Origin: Balneolaceae bacterium
GTDB taxonomy: Bacteria > Bacteroidota > Rhodothermia > Balneolales > Balneolaceae
Reading direction: 5' to 3'
Assembly (NCBI GenBank): GCA_034521495.1
Contig: JAXHMK010000009.1
Location: 551,001-615,000 of the forward strand
Length of the DNA: 64,000 nt
Shown here: positions 9,250-17,909 of the stretch, piece after piece
How the letters are laid out: each line of letters opens with the position of its first letter
How positions within the stretch are numbered: the first letter of the stretch is position 1
Position numbers and translations under genes: made by a program
The notes under the pieces: model-generated
Databases searched by the model: none
The model's input: only the letters and a program-made list of their open reading frames with translations
Told to the model about the DNA's origin: nothing

Positions 9250-10321
9250 TTTTGTGGATGTGGTATACATGTTCTATCTCATTTTCTTTAAGATATTGAG
9301 CAATTTCCCGGTTGATTTTTTTGACCACTCCGGGCCCTTCATAGACCAAAGCCGTGTAGATTTGCAACAGGTCTGCTCCCGCTTTTAATTTTTCAATGGC
9401 ATCCTGGCCGCTGCTAATTCCACCAACTCCAATAATCACTTTTTCACCTTTTGTGAGGGAGTGAATTTTCCGAATCATCGTTGTACTTCTTTCAGCTATC
9501 GCTTTACCGCTGAGCCCTCCACGGCCAATTTTTTCAATTTTTGACGTGGGGGTCTTTAAATTTTTTCTTTTTGAGGATGTGTTCGTTGCTACATACCCGT
9601 CAATGGCATGATCTTCGCAAATAGCAACCAACTCTTCAAGCTGACCATCGTCCAGATCAACTGAAAATTTTACGAGCACAGGGGGTAGACTTGAGTCTTT
9701 TCCAATTTCAAGATGTTCAAGTAAAGCATTTAGGGTTTCTGGCTCTTCAAACGTTTTGCCCTCTGTAGTATTCGGACATGAAATATTCAGTGTAATGTAA
9801 TCTGCAATCTCTTTGAGGATTACAAAACTGTACACATAATCCCGAATTGCATCTTCGCCGGTAATGGCCGGATCGTGCGTTTTTGCTATGTTTATTCCAA
9901 TTGGAATAGAGAGATCCAATTTTTTTAACCGGCGCGAGATGGTTTGAACGCCATCATTATTCAAGCCAAGCCGGTTAATCAAAGATCGATCTGCCGGAAG
10001 CCGAAAACTTCGGGGTTTTGGGTTTCCGGTAGATGGATTAGCCGTAATACTCCCGATCTCGAGGTAACCAAAACCCATTTTTGAGAGGACCGGGGCCATG
10101 GTGGCATTTTTATCAAATCCGGCAGCCAGACCGATGGGATTAGGAAATTTTAATCCGAAAATATTTTGCTCTAATCTCGGGTTAGAATAGGAGTAAATGG
10201 AGCCAACCGCATTGCTCATCCACTTTTTTTTACTGATCGAAGATGCCATTTTTACCGTTGCATCGTGTGTGGAATCAGGCGATAATCTGAATAACAGAGG
10301 CCGAGCTATATATTTATACAT
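9239..10321 (-). CDS. pyrD: Dihydroorotate dehydrogenase (quinone), class 2
   Basis: Oxidises dihydroorotate to orotate with FMN and passes electrons to membrane quinone; fourth step of pyrimidine synthesis. The N-terminal amphipathic extension (MYKYIARPLLFRLSPDSTHD) is the membrane-associating segment of class 2 enzymes. The catalytic base is Ser in NISCPNT (about residue 181); class 1 enzymes use Cys. FMN-binding motifs GLAAGFDKN and IIGVGGISSG are visible. An upstream in-frame ATG at 10339 would add six residues; the ATG at 10321 matches the usual family start better. Convergent with and overlapping the TPR lipoprotein gene by 11 bases. pyrE is ~36 kb away, so the pathway is scattered. Confidence 0.96.
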   Translation of the reverse strand: MYKYIARPLLFRLSPDSTHDATVKMASSISKKKWMSNAVGSIYSYSNPRLEQNIFGLKFPNPIGLAAGFDKNATMAPVLSKMGFGYLEIGSITANPSTGNPKPRSFRLPADRSLINRLGLNNDGVQTISRRLKKLDLSIPIGINIAKTHDPAITGEDAIRDYVYSFVILKEIADYITLNISCPNTTEGKTFEEPETLNALLEHLEIGKDSSLPPVLVKFSVDLDDGQLEELVAICEDHAIDGYVATNTSSKRKNLKTPTSKIEKIGRGGLSGKAIAERSTTMIRKIHSLTKGEKVIIGVGGISSGQDAIEKLKAGADLLQIYTALVYEGPGVVKKINREIAQYLKENEIEHVYHIHKIKD

Positions 10322-10418
10322 AATTTTTGATTCGAACACATTTGCTATAATGTAGTGAGTGAACGGTTAAGATCGAAACTTGTTCATAGGTTATAATATT
10401 TCTACTATCAATCCGTAC

Positions 10419-11699
10419 ATGAAATCAATGCAAAAAAACCTGACTATTGATGAGTTGCACGAGAAATTGAGCCAATTTCCGCTCATTCTTCTTGAATCGC
10501 AATTAGACAAGCATCCATCCTCCCGATGCTCATACATTGCGGCAAAACCCAAAAGCTCAATTACGGTGTACGGATCAACCATTGATATTGTAGAAAACGG
10601 GGAGAAACGAACTGTAAAAATGAATCCCTGGAAAGCTCTCAGGGAGTTTCGAAATGAGAAGAAAAGATGGTTGTTCGGATATTTAGGTTATGATTTAAAA
10701 AACCATGTAGAAGAGTTAGAATCAACGAATCTGCCTCTAACCGATACTCCGGATATGTATTTTATGGAACCGGAACTACTGTTAAAAATGGAGAGTGGAG
10801 AGATTGAGGTTTTACGTGGGGATTTTGATCTTCCAGAGAATTCGAAATCTGGATTACCCGGTTCTGTTGAGATGAAATTGAAACCGTTAATTGGAAAGGA
10901 AGAGTACATTGAAACGGTTCAAACTATTCAAAAGAAAATTCAACAGGGTGATTTTTACGAGATGAATTATACCATTCCGCTGTGTGGGGGTTATATGGGC
11001 AATCCCTACTGGTTGTATTCAAGAATGCGAGAGATCAGTCCGGTTCCGTTTGGGGCATTTATTTCTCATGAGGAATTTTCAGTCTGTTGTGCCTCCCCCG
11101 AAAGATTTTTGAAGAAAGAGGGGAACTCTATTCGCTCAGAACCGATCAAAGGAACAGCCGCTCGATCCATGGATTCAGAAATGGATAAGATTAACCGAGA
11201 GCAGTTAAAGAATGAAAAGAATCGTGCTGAAAACCTGATGATCGTAGATTTGGTTCGGCACGACCTTTCAAAGATATCAAAAACGGGATCGGTTAAAGTT
11301 TCAAAACTGTATGATGTTCAGACATTCGGTACCGTTCATCAGTTGATTTCTGTTGTTGAATCAAAGGCTAAAGAAGATCTTGATCCGGTGGATATTATTC
11401 AGAACTGTTTCCCGATGGGTTCGATGACCGGAGCACCAAAAATTGAAGTGATGAAAACAACAGACGAGCTGGAAATGTACAAGCGCGGAATCTACTCAGG
11501 CGCCATTGGATATTTTACCCCAGAAGATGATTTTGATTTTAATGTTGTAATACGAACTGCAATTTTGCAAGATGAATCACTTTTTTATCCCGTTGGCGGT
11601 GCCATAACAAGTGATTCTGATCCCGAATCGGAATGGGAAGAGTGCATGATTAAATCCCGCAATGTGACCGAAATTTTTGAAAAAGAATTGAATCTTTAG
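10419..11699 (+). CDS. pabB: Aminodeoxychorismate synthase component I
   Basis: Chorismate-binding enzyme making 4-amino-4-deoxychorismate for folate. The PIKGT motif carries the Lys that marks PabB, where TrpE enzymes have PIAGT. Other signatures are LMIVDLVRHDL, SMTGAPK and YSGAIGYF, and the length (~426 residues) fits. A longer frame opens at TTG 10380; ATG 10419 (MKSMQKNLTIDEL) or ATG 10428 is more credible. No glutaminase (PabA) or lyase (PabC) gene lies next to it. Divergent from pyrD. An isochorismate or anthranilate synthase is less likely because of the Lys. Confidence 0.92.
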   Translation: MKSMQKNLTIDELHEKLSQFPLILLESQLDKHPSSRCSYIAAKPKSSITVYGSTIDIVENGEKRTVKMNPWKALREFRNEKKRWLFGYLGYDLKNHVEELESTNLPLTDTPDMYFMEPELLLKMESGEIEVLRGDFDLPENSKSGLPGSVEMKLKPLIGKEEYIETVQTIQKKIQQGDFYEMNYTIPLCGGYMGNPYWLYSRMREISPVPFGAFISHEEFSVCCASPERFLKKEGNSIRSEPIKGTAARSMDSEMDKINREQLKNEKNRAENLMIVDLVRHDLSKISKTGSVKVSKLYDVQTFGTVHQLISVVESKAKEDLDPVDIIQNCFPMGSMTGAPKIEVMKTTDELEMYKRGIYSGAIGYFTPEDDFDFNVVIRTAILQDESLFYPVGGAITSDSDPESEWEECMIKSRNVTEIFEKELNL

Positions 11700-11760
11700 A
11701 AATGAAGTCAGCGGTTTTTAAGTTTAACCATTGTAACCAGAATTGAACGAATAAAGGCAG

Positions 11761-13251
11761 ATGACAAACAAAGCAACAACGGTTGGTCAGTTGAAAGAAA
11801 GCGGATGGAACTCCGTGTCTATCAAAGAAGAGATGCGGAAAAATCTCATCCAGAAAATTAAAAATAAGGAAACACTGTTTCCCGGTATTTTGGGATATGA
11901 AAAGACGGTAATTCCACAGATACAGAATGCTATTCTCGCCAGGCACGATCTGATTCTCCTTGGGCTTCGCGGTCAGGCAAAAACCAGAATTCTTCGGATG
12001 TTGGTTCAGTTTTTAGACGAATATATTCCGATTGTAAAAGGATCTGAGGTGAATGACGATCCGTTCAATCCTGTCTCTAAATATGCCAAGGATCTTTTGG
12101 AAGAAAAGGGGGACGACACACCGATTCAATGGCTGCACAGAGATCGCCGGTATGGTGAGAAATTGGCTACACCAGACACAACAGTTGCTGATTTGATCGG
12201 GGACCTTGACCCGATTAAAGCAGCATCAAAGAAAATTGCTCTGGCTAATGAAGAAGTAATCAATTTTGGATTGATTCCACGCACGAACCGCGGAATTTTT
12301 GTGATTAACGAGCTTCCGGATCTCCAGCCGAGGATACAGGTGGCGCTGTTGAACATCATGCAGGAGCGCGATATTCAGATTCGCGGGTTTAATATTCGAA
12401 TTCCACTGGATGTATCAATGGCGTTTTCAGCGAATCCCGAAGATTACACCAATCGCGGAAATATCATTACACCACTGAAAGATCGCATCGATTCGCAGAT
12501 TATCACTCACTATCCGCGCGAGATGGATGTGGCTATGGAGATCACCAAACAGGAATCGTGGGCGGAGAGAAATGGAGAGGTGAAAGTTAACATACCGGAT
12601 AGTTACAGATCTATCCTCGAAAATGTGGCTTTTGAGGCTCGTGACAGTGAATATATCGATCAGAAAAGTGGGGTTTCCACGCGTATGACCATCACGGCGA
12701 TGGAACAGGTGGTTTCCGCGGCAGAACGGCGTGCGGTTTCAAATGGCGAATCGGAGGTGACGCTGCGAATCACTGATCTCTATGCCATGATTCCCGCGCT
12801 AACAGGTAAACTGGAACTGGTGTACGAAGGGGAGCAGGAGGGAGCCGGAAATGTTGCAAAGCATATTATCGGCAAGGCGATCAATACAACCTTTAAGGGC
12901 TATTTCCCTGATCCTCAAAAACGATCTGATGCAGAAGAACAGGGCGAATACCAGGATATCCTGGATTGGTTTGCGAAAGGAAATTCGCTCGATATACCGG
13001 ATCTGCTCAGTACCGAAGAGTATAAAAATCGTTTGGATGATGTGACCGGTCTTCATAAAATCGTGAAAAAATTCACAAAGAGTTCTGACGATGATGAATA
13101 TGCACTAATGGATTTGGTAATTGAGGCTCTCCACCAAAATTCAAAACTGGGCAAAGAAGACGCAGACGTCACCCGCACCTACTCCGATATGCTGGGAAGC
13201 ATGCTCGGCGGCATGACCGGTTTTGATGATGAAGATTTTGGTGAGGGGTAG
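11761..13251 (+). CDS. Magnesium-chelatase-like (ChlI/MoxR-type) AAA+ ATPase
   Basis: A 496-residue AAA+ protein. Walker A is GLRGQAKT (68-75). The Walker B region is GIFVINELPDL, where the usual Asp-Glu is Asn183-Glu184; I recall NELPDL from homologues elsewhere, so this may be normal for the subfamily. Sensor 1 is around FSANPEDYTNRG, followed by LKDRIDSQI. Such ATPases normally remodel or insert metal into a target together with a von Willebrand factor A protein. No VWA gene follows here: the next 315 bases are palindromic spacer and then gene remnants. Cytoplasmic; exact target unknown. It starts 61 bases after pabB on the same strand. Confidence 0.85.
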   Translation: MTNKATTVGQLKESGWNSVSIKEEMRKNLIQKIKNKETLFPGILGYEKTVIPQIQNAILARHDLILLGLRGQAKTRILRMLVQFLDEYIPIVKGSEVNDDPFNPVSKYAKDLLEEKGDDTPIQWLHRDRRYGEKLATPDTTVADLIGDLDPIKAASKKIALANEEVINFGLIPRTNRGIFVINELPDLQPRIQVALLNIMQERDIQIRGFNIRIPLDVSMAFSANPEDYTNRGNIITPLKDRIDSQIITHYPREMDVAMEITKQESWAERNGEVKVNIPDSYRSILENVAFEARDSEYIDQKSGVSTRMTITAMEQVVSAAERRAVSNGESEVTLRITDLYAMIPALTGKLELVYEGEQEGAGNVAKHIIGKAINTTFKGYFPDPQKRSDAEEQGEYQDILDWFAKGNSLDIPDLLSTEEYKNRLDDVTGLHKIVKKFTKSSDDDEYALMDLVIEALHQNSKLGKEDADVTRTYSDMLGSMLGGMTGFDDEDFGEG

Positions 13252-13566
13252 AAAACTCTCCTCTCGAGAGGAGACAGAGAGAATTTCGTATAGAAATTAT
13301 CTCAGAGGTGTGTTCTCGATGGTATGAGTAAGACTATTGAAAGTGCCATTCAAACCTTCACTATTTCAATCGTTCCGAAGCTCTCGGAACGCAAATTAGG
13401 AAGCTCCGCTTCCAGTTGAAGCAGGAGCTTCGTGTGTGGGTTCCAAAGGAGACCTTTGGAACCAGTTATATCCCGGGCAGAACGTGAACACACCCCTGAT
13501 GCTTTCACTGAACGTTCCAGCATCGGTCCCCTCTCTTTTAGACTTCCTGTGAAAAGTTTCGTTGGT
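13252..13566. repeat. Palindrome-rich non-coding spacer, possibly MITE-like
   Basis: No ORF is supported. There is a cluster of hairpins: CTCCTCTCGAGAGGAG near 13259, CGTTCCGA / TCGGAACG near 13371, GGAAGC / GCTTCC near 13399 and GGTTCCAAAGG / CCTTTGGAACC near 13439. Outer inverted segments, AGAGGTGTGTTCTCG near 13304 and CGTGAACACACCCCTGA near 13484, bound a ~200-bp unit like a small non-autonomous element. Confidence 0.5.
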
Positions 13567-13836
13567 TTAGAACTTTAGTGTAAAAACAGTCTCCTTCCCC
13601 GGCTCAGATTTTACCTGGAGTGCCCCACCGTGAATGCGCATAATTTGGCGTGACAAACTCAGCCCAATTCCCGTTCCTTTGTCCGGATCGTTACCGGCGG
13701 TAGAATAGAATGGGATGAAAATCTTCTCCTGGTCTTCTTTTTTGATGCCTGGCCCATTGTCGATGATATCAATCGTTATCCGTCCATCCATGTTGATTCC
13801 TGATTTATATGTCAATTTTTGGATCGTTAATATTCC
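13567..13836 (-). pseudogene. Histidine kinase C-terminal remnant (HATPase_c)
   Basis: The last ~85 residues of a sensor histidine kinase remain: G1 box DNGPGI, F box region EDQEKIFIPFYSTAG and G2 box GTGIGLS, ending ...ETVFTLKF. The N box, dimerisation domain and sensor are missing. The open frame runs only to a stop at 13846-13848, with a possible TTG at 13813-13815 but no credible start. The homologous part breaks off around 13825-13836, exactly where the permease remnant on the other strand begins, which indicates a deletion junction. No function is expected. Confidence 0.8.
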
Positions 13837-14275
13837 AGAGAGTCCTCATGGAATTTTTTAGACAACGCCTATCAAATCCTTTATTTGTCAGAAGACGGGT
13901 TTGCTTCCATTTTTTTCTGTTTTAGCCATCGCTATCACAAGTTTTGGGTTGTTTGCTCTTACAATTTTTTCAGCTGAACGCCGCACAAAAGAGATCGGAA
14001 TCAGAAAAGTGTTAGGTGCCAGTGTAGCGAGTATTGTAACGTTGCTTTCTAAAGATTTTATCAAGTTGGTGAGTATTGGTTTTGTAATCGCCGTTCCCAT
14101 CACCTGGTACGCCATGAATCAATGGCTCACAGATTTTGCCTACAAAATTGAGATTGATGCCATGTTCTTTGTGACAGCTGGGCTTACAGCAATTCTTATT
14201 GCACTGCTCACGGTAAGCTGGCAATCCATTAAAGCTGCGACTGCAAATCCGGTGGATTCACTCAGATCAGAGTGA
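13834..14275 (+). pseudogene. MacB/FtsX-like ABC permease C-terminal remnant, truncated and frameshifted
   Basis: C-terminal portion of a MacB-type ABC permease: SAERRTKEIGIRKVLGAS, then a transmembrane segment, WYAMNQWLTDFAY, a final transmembrane segment and NPVDSLRSE at the end, a classic family C-terminus. The first recognisable residues (FLDNAYQILYLSE) are read in the frame starting at 13861; the rest (QKTGLLPFFSVLAIAI onwards) is one frame off, so a small indel sits near 13886-13893. Everything upstream (ECD and first membrane helix) is missing. The open reading frame from TTG 13901 is not likely to be expressed as a working permease. Confidence 0.8.
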
Positions 14276-14281
14276 TAATTA

Positions 14282-14677
14282 TTACTTATCCGGAGTATGT
14301 AATTTGAGATCTGGTATAAAATGAAAATCTTTTCTGTTTAGGGTATAAAGCTCAATATCGAAATGCATCGCAGTAGCTGCAATGAACATATCGCCGATGA
14401 ATGGTTTATGGCTTAGGCAATAGGCACGCATCAAGTCAGTAAAACGCTGGGAGATGGGTTCTGTTACGGGAAGATTTCCAAATTTTTTAAGATGATTTTC
14501 AATCAGTGGGATCTCTTCTTTGTTCAGTGCACCATAATAAAACTCGCCGATGGTAACAGTACTTATACAGAGATTTTCTATTCCAATATCGAGGCAACTT
14601 TTTTTAACATCCTCATTATCTTTAAAAAGTTCTATAATGATATTGGTATCGCATACTACAGGTTGATCTTCCGCCAT
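14282..14677 (-). CDS. vapC: VapC-family PIN-domain toxin
   Basis: A 131-residue PIN-domain ribonuclease, toxin of a type II module. The acidic residues expected for metal binding are D10 (CDTNIIIELF), E45 (GEFYYGAL), D96 (GDMFIAATA) and D117 after LNRK. Family toxins cut specific RNAs, often tRNA, when the antitoxin is degraded. The ATG lies inside the end of the upstream antitoxin gene (22-base overlap), the usual translational coupling. Part of the accessory stretch next to gene remnants. Confidence 0.9.
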   Translation of the reverse strand: MAEDQPVVCDTNIIIELFKDNEDVKKSCLDIGIENLCISTVTIGEFYYGALNKEEIPLIENHLKKFGNLPVTEPISQRFTDLMRAYCLSHKPFIGDMFIAATAMHFDIELYTLNRKDFHFIPDLKLHTPDK

Positions 14678-14895
14678 GCCTGCTCTCTGATTTTTTCAAT
14701 GGTAACATCCCGATCTTTCCATAAACCACAGAGAGACAGAAATTCTTCATCAGAAGAAAAATTTCCTTTGGGAATTACAGATTCCGAATCGTCTTTTAAA
14801 GACTCAACAGAAGTAACAAAATTTAACTCTCTGGCCAAATCTGCAAGCATCTGGGCATGCTTTTTATCTCGAACTGTGATCTTTATCGTTTCCAT
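14656..14895 (-). CDS. VapB-like antitoxin
   Basis: A 79-residue acidic/basic protein, first gene of the pair with the PIN toxin. The N-terminus (METIKITVRDKKHAQMLADLA) predicts a beta strand plus helix as in small antitoxins; the C-terminal half would wrap the toxin. There is no clear homology motif, so the call rests on size, order and the 22-base overlap with vapC. Such antitoxins usually repress their own operon. Confidence 0.7.
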   Translation of the reverse strand: METIKITVRDKKHAQMLADLARELNFVTSVESLKDDSESVIPKGNFSSDEEFLSLCGLWKDRDVTIEKIREQAWRKINL

Positions 14896-15048
14896 ATTTC
14901 AAATATAATTAAAAAAATGGTGTCTTCCCCATGTTAACCAACTACATCAAAATTGTTGTTTGCTATTAAAAATTCAAAAAGAACAACAATCAACATTCAA
15001 CAAACAAATCCACTATATTGAGATCAAATAGCAACTAATCATCAATAA

Positions 15049-16500
15049 ATGACAGCAAAAAATATTCTATTTCGATACAAATTATGGTTTCTCTTTCTGC
15101 TTTTTGTAGTATTTCAGTTCTCAGGTTGTAACGATAATAGTACATCATCGGGGCCAAATCCAGATCCGGAGCCTGAACCCGATCCTATCAACATGGAAAG
15201 TGCTCTTCCTCAGCTTTCCATCACCCTACAGGGAGAAGAGATTGTAGATGAACCGAAAGTGCCTGCAACCCTAAAAGTTTACGAGGAAGGTGGGGTAACT
15301 TACAACGGCCATATCGGCATTGAATACAGGGGAGCAACATCGCAGGCCTTGTTCGATAAGAAATCATTCGGAATTGAAACCTGGGATGAAAACGGGAACG
15401 ACATTGACGTGGATCTGCTTGGATTCCCGGAAGAGGAGGACTGGATTTTATATGGACCGTATAGCGATAAGACGTTGATCAGGAATAAGTTTGTCTATAC
15501 CCTTGCCAGGGATTTGGGCCACTATGCTTCCAGAACCCGGTTTGCAGAAGTTTACCTTGATGGTGAGTATTGGGGCATGTATCTGTTTATGGAAAAAATT
15601 AAGAGGGATGACGTTCGACTCGACCTTTCCGGGCTTGATCCGGATGAGAATGGTCCCGAGGAAATTACTGGTGGCTATATCCTTAAAATTGATAAAACGG
15701 CCGGTGATCCGGGTGGAGGTGACGCCACTTACACGGAACTGCTGGGATTTCGTTCAGAGTACAGCGTTAGCGGAGACGAGCTGAACTATGCACCCTATGG
15801 TGGTAAGCAGAGCGAAGAAACCTATTTTTTGTATGAAGATCCGGCATACGAAGATATCACAGATCAACAGAAAGAATACATCCAAAGTTATATTCATGAG
15901 TTTGAAACAGCGCTTTTGAATGATACGGACGGAGATTTTGATGGAGAATATACGTTTACCGACTATGTGGATCTGGACAGTTTTGTTGATTTCTTTCTGC
16001 TCAATGAGTTAGCCCACAATGCCGATGCGTACCGACTCAGTACGTTTATGTATAAAGACCGCGGCGGGAAATTAAACATGGGGCCGGTTTGGGATTTTAA
16101 CCTCTCGATGGGAAATGATGAACAGGAGTTTCGGCGATCACCGGAGACGTGGATCTATCAATACAATCAATTTATTCCTGATGATCTCTGGTTGGTCCCG
16201 TTCTGGTGGGAAAAATTGGCAGACGATCCTATGTTTCGCAGCAAGGTAAAACAGCGTTGGCAGGAACTCCGGACAAATGAATGGAGTGATCAATCATTAG
16301 ATCAGTTGATAACGAACCTGACACAGCCGCTGATTGATGACGGTGCAGTAGATCGAAATTTTAAACGATGGCCGGTTTTGGGAGAACATGTTTGGGGAAA
16401 CCATTTTGTTGGCGATACTTACGAAGAAGAGGTGCAATATCTACGGGGCTGGCTGGATCAGCGTCTTACCTGGATGGATGCGGAGTTGGCTTCCTGGTAA
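15049..16500 (+). CDS. CotH-family kinase-like lipoprotein
   Basis: A 483-residue protein with a lipobox FSGC (C27) followed by a linker rich in Pro, Asp and Glu (PNPDPEPEPDP). The rest is a CotH domain: YRGATSQALFDKKSFGIE, LRNK-like IRNKFVYTLARD, EVYLDGEYWGMYLFMEKIKRDD, GGYILKID, and GGKLNMGPVWDFNLSMGND near 335-355. CotH proteins are protein-kinase-like enzymes first known from Bacillus spore coats; secreted bacterial members have unclear substrates. It sits between toxin-antitoxin modules and is probably cell-surface attached. Start ATG 15049 gives the signal peptide. Confidence 0.9.
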   Translation: MTAKNILFRYKLWFLFLLFVVFQFSGCNDNSTSSGPNPDPEPEPDPINMESALPQLSITLQGEEIVDEPKVPATLKVYEEGGVTYNGHIGIEYRGATSQALFDKKSFGIETWDENGNDIDVDLLGFPEEEDWILYGPYSDKTLIRNKFVYTLARDLGHYASRTRFAEVYLDGEYWGMYLFMEKIKRDDVRLDLSGLDPDENGPEEITGGYILKIDKTAGDPGGGDATYTELLGFRSEYSVSGDELNYAPYGGKQSEETYFLYEDPAYEDITDQQKEYIQSYIHEFETALLNDTDGDFDGEYTFTDYVDLDSFVDFFLLNELAHNADAYRLSTFMYKDRGGKLNMGPVWDFNLSMGNDEQEFRRSPETWIYQYNQFIPDDLWLVPFWWEKLADDPMFRSKVKQRWQELRTNEWSDQSLDQLITNLTQPLIDDGAVDRNFKRWPVLGEHVWGNHFVGDTYEEEVQYLRGWLDQRLTWMDAELASW

Positions 16501-16589
16501 CGCTGTGAGTTGATTGTGGGCATTTGTGATTTGTCATTCCAACAGAGGACAACGAAAAACACTCTATTAACAATAAAGGGAATTTTTCT

Positions 16590-16883
16590 TTACCGCCTGC
16601 TTAATCCAACATCCGGATGACGGCGATGATGACGAATGACCAATATCCTGATAGTGTCTGAACCGACAACGCGAAATAGAATTGAGTAAGGAAATCTGCG
16701 AACCAGACATCGGCGAATATTTTTATCTACAACAAAATACCGATATGGATTTTCAATAATACGTTCTATCGTTTTGTAAATCTCGGTTCGTAATTCATTG
16801 CCAAGACCCGTTCGTTGCTTATTATAATATCTGACAGCCTTATTCAGATCAGAAACAGTTGCTGGATGATATTCAAGATTCAC
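16590..16883 (-). CDS. RelE/ParE-family toxin
   Basis: A 97-residue ParE-like toxin: LEYHPATVSDLNKAVRYYN at the N-terminus, GLGNELRTEIYKTIERI helix, NPYRYFVV, and the basic C-terminal strand RRFPYSILFRV...IRILVIRHHRRHP, all family-typical. Members poison gyrase or cut ribosome-bound mRNA; which one cannot be read from sequence. It starts with GTG at 16883 overlapping the antitoxin stop by 4 bases (GTGA), which indicates translational coupling. Confidence 0.92.
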   Translation of the reverse strand: MNLEYHPATVSDLNKAVRYYNKQRTGLGNELRTEIYKTIERIIENPYRYFVVDKNIRRCLVRRFPYSILFRVVGSDTIRILVIRHHRRHPDVGLSRR

Positions 16884-17116
16884 TCGTTGTTATTGTTGGT
16901 AGATTTCCGAAACTCTGAATGACTGATTGATTTTATACGGCCTGATTCAATTTCATTATCGCGGGCTAAAGCAAGATCAATACCCTCTGGGTCAAAGCTG
17001 CGATCTGCAACATACGAAGAATCCTTCTCAAGACTTTCCCAAGCGGTCAAAGCTACTCGTTCTCGTTCTTTTGGCGGTAGATCGAGAATTCCTTTTTCAA
17101 ATTTTGTTTTCTTCAT
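16880..17116 (-). CDS. Addiction-module antitoxin (TIGR02574-like)
   Basis: A 78-residue acidic antitoxin paired with the ParE-like toxin. The core GILDLPPKERERVALTAWESLE is the recognisable motif of the putative addiction module component family. An in-frame upstream start at 17161 exists, but ATG 17116 (MKKTKFEKG) agrees with the family. The Asn-rich tail (TNNNNE) ends at the toxin start. Confidence 0.88.
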   Translation of the reverse strand: MKKTKFEKGILDLPPKERERVALTAWESLEKDSSYVADRSFDPEGIDLALARDNEIESGRIKSISHSEFRKSTNNNNE

Positions 17117-17315
17117 TCTAATGTAAATTTGAGTTATGAACCAAATTAATAAACGGTTCAAATAGTGACAAATGATCCCATGTTTAAAAGATAAAGTTAA
17201 ACCACGCTCGAATGAATGTCGCGCGGATTGATATAGAATTAGCTTTTTAATGAAGAGGTTTGATAATTACTGAATTTCTATCATATTACTTTTATTCAAA
17301 TAATTGATAAATGCT

Positions 17316-17537
17316 ATGAAAGCACTCAAAGGAACATATGATGGAGAGCGAATTCAATTGGAGGGAAATCCCCAATTACCGAAGGATAGTAAGCTGATTG
17401 TAATTCTACTGGATGATGAAAGTGCTGATTGGAATGAAGTATCTTCTCAAAGTTTGAACAAGGCCTATGGAGAAGATGAACCGGAATATTCTTTATCTGA
17501 GGTAAAAGAACCAAACCCAGATTATGAAAGCCGGTGA
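17316..17537 (+). CDS. Antitoxin-like small protein upstream of PemK-type toxin
   Basis: A 73-residue protein beginning MKALKGTYDGERIQLEG, a beta-hairpin N-terminus seen in small antitoxins of PemK/MazF-like and PIN modules, with an acidic C-terminal half. TTG 17304 could add four residues, but ATG 17316 is the better start. It overlaps the toxin gene by 14 bases. Function is inferred from position and composition. Confidence 0.75.
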   Translation: MKALKGTYDGERIQLEGNPQLPKDSKLIVILLDDESADWNEVSSQSLNKAYGEDEPEYSLSEVKEPNPDYESR

Positions 17538-17865
17538 TATTGTATTGGCAGAATTACAGCAATCAGATTCTCAACGAAAATTGAGGCCTGTTTTATTATT
17601 AAAGCAGTTTCCGCCCTTTGATGATTGGCTTGTTTGTGGAATCAGTTCACAGATTAGGCATCAAGTAACTGATTTTGATGAGGTTATATTAGAATCAGAT
17701 GACGACTTTTCTGAGAGCGGACTTCATGTTGAATCTGTTATTCGATTAGGTTTTTTAGCTACACTTTCTTCGAAAGATCTTCCCGGAACGATAGGGAAAA
17801 TTCAGCCAGCGAGATATGAACGTCTATTATTCAGATTGGTCAATTTTTTGAATAATGAAGGTTAA
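17524..17865 (+). CDS. PemK/MazF-family toxin
   Basis: A 113-residue SH3-like-barrel endoribonuclease toxin: MKAGDIVLAELQQSDSQRKLRPVLLLK matches the GDIV...KxRPVLVL signature, followed by WLVCGISSQI and the VESVIRLGFLATL strand. Family members cleave mRNA at short motifs. It overlaps the antitoxin-like gene by 14 bases. Third type II module within 3.6 kb. Confidence 0.88.
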   Translation: MKAGDIVLAELQQSDSQRKLRPVLLLKQFPPFDDWLVCGISSQIRHQVTDFDEVILESDDDFSESGLHVESVIRLGFLATLSSKDLPGTIGKIQPARYERLLFRLVNFLNNEG

Positions 17866-17909
17866 AATTTTTAACAATTCTTTAACTACAAACCACTGAC
17901 AACGAACAA

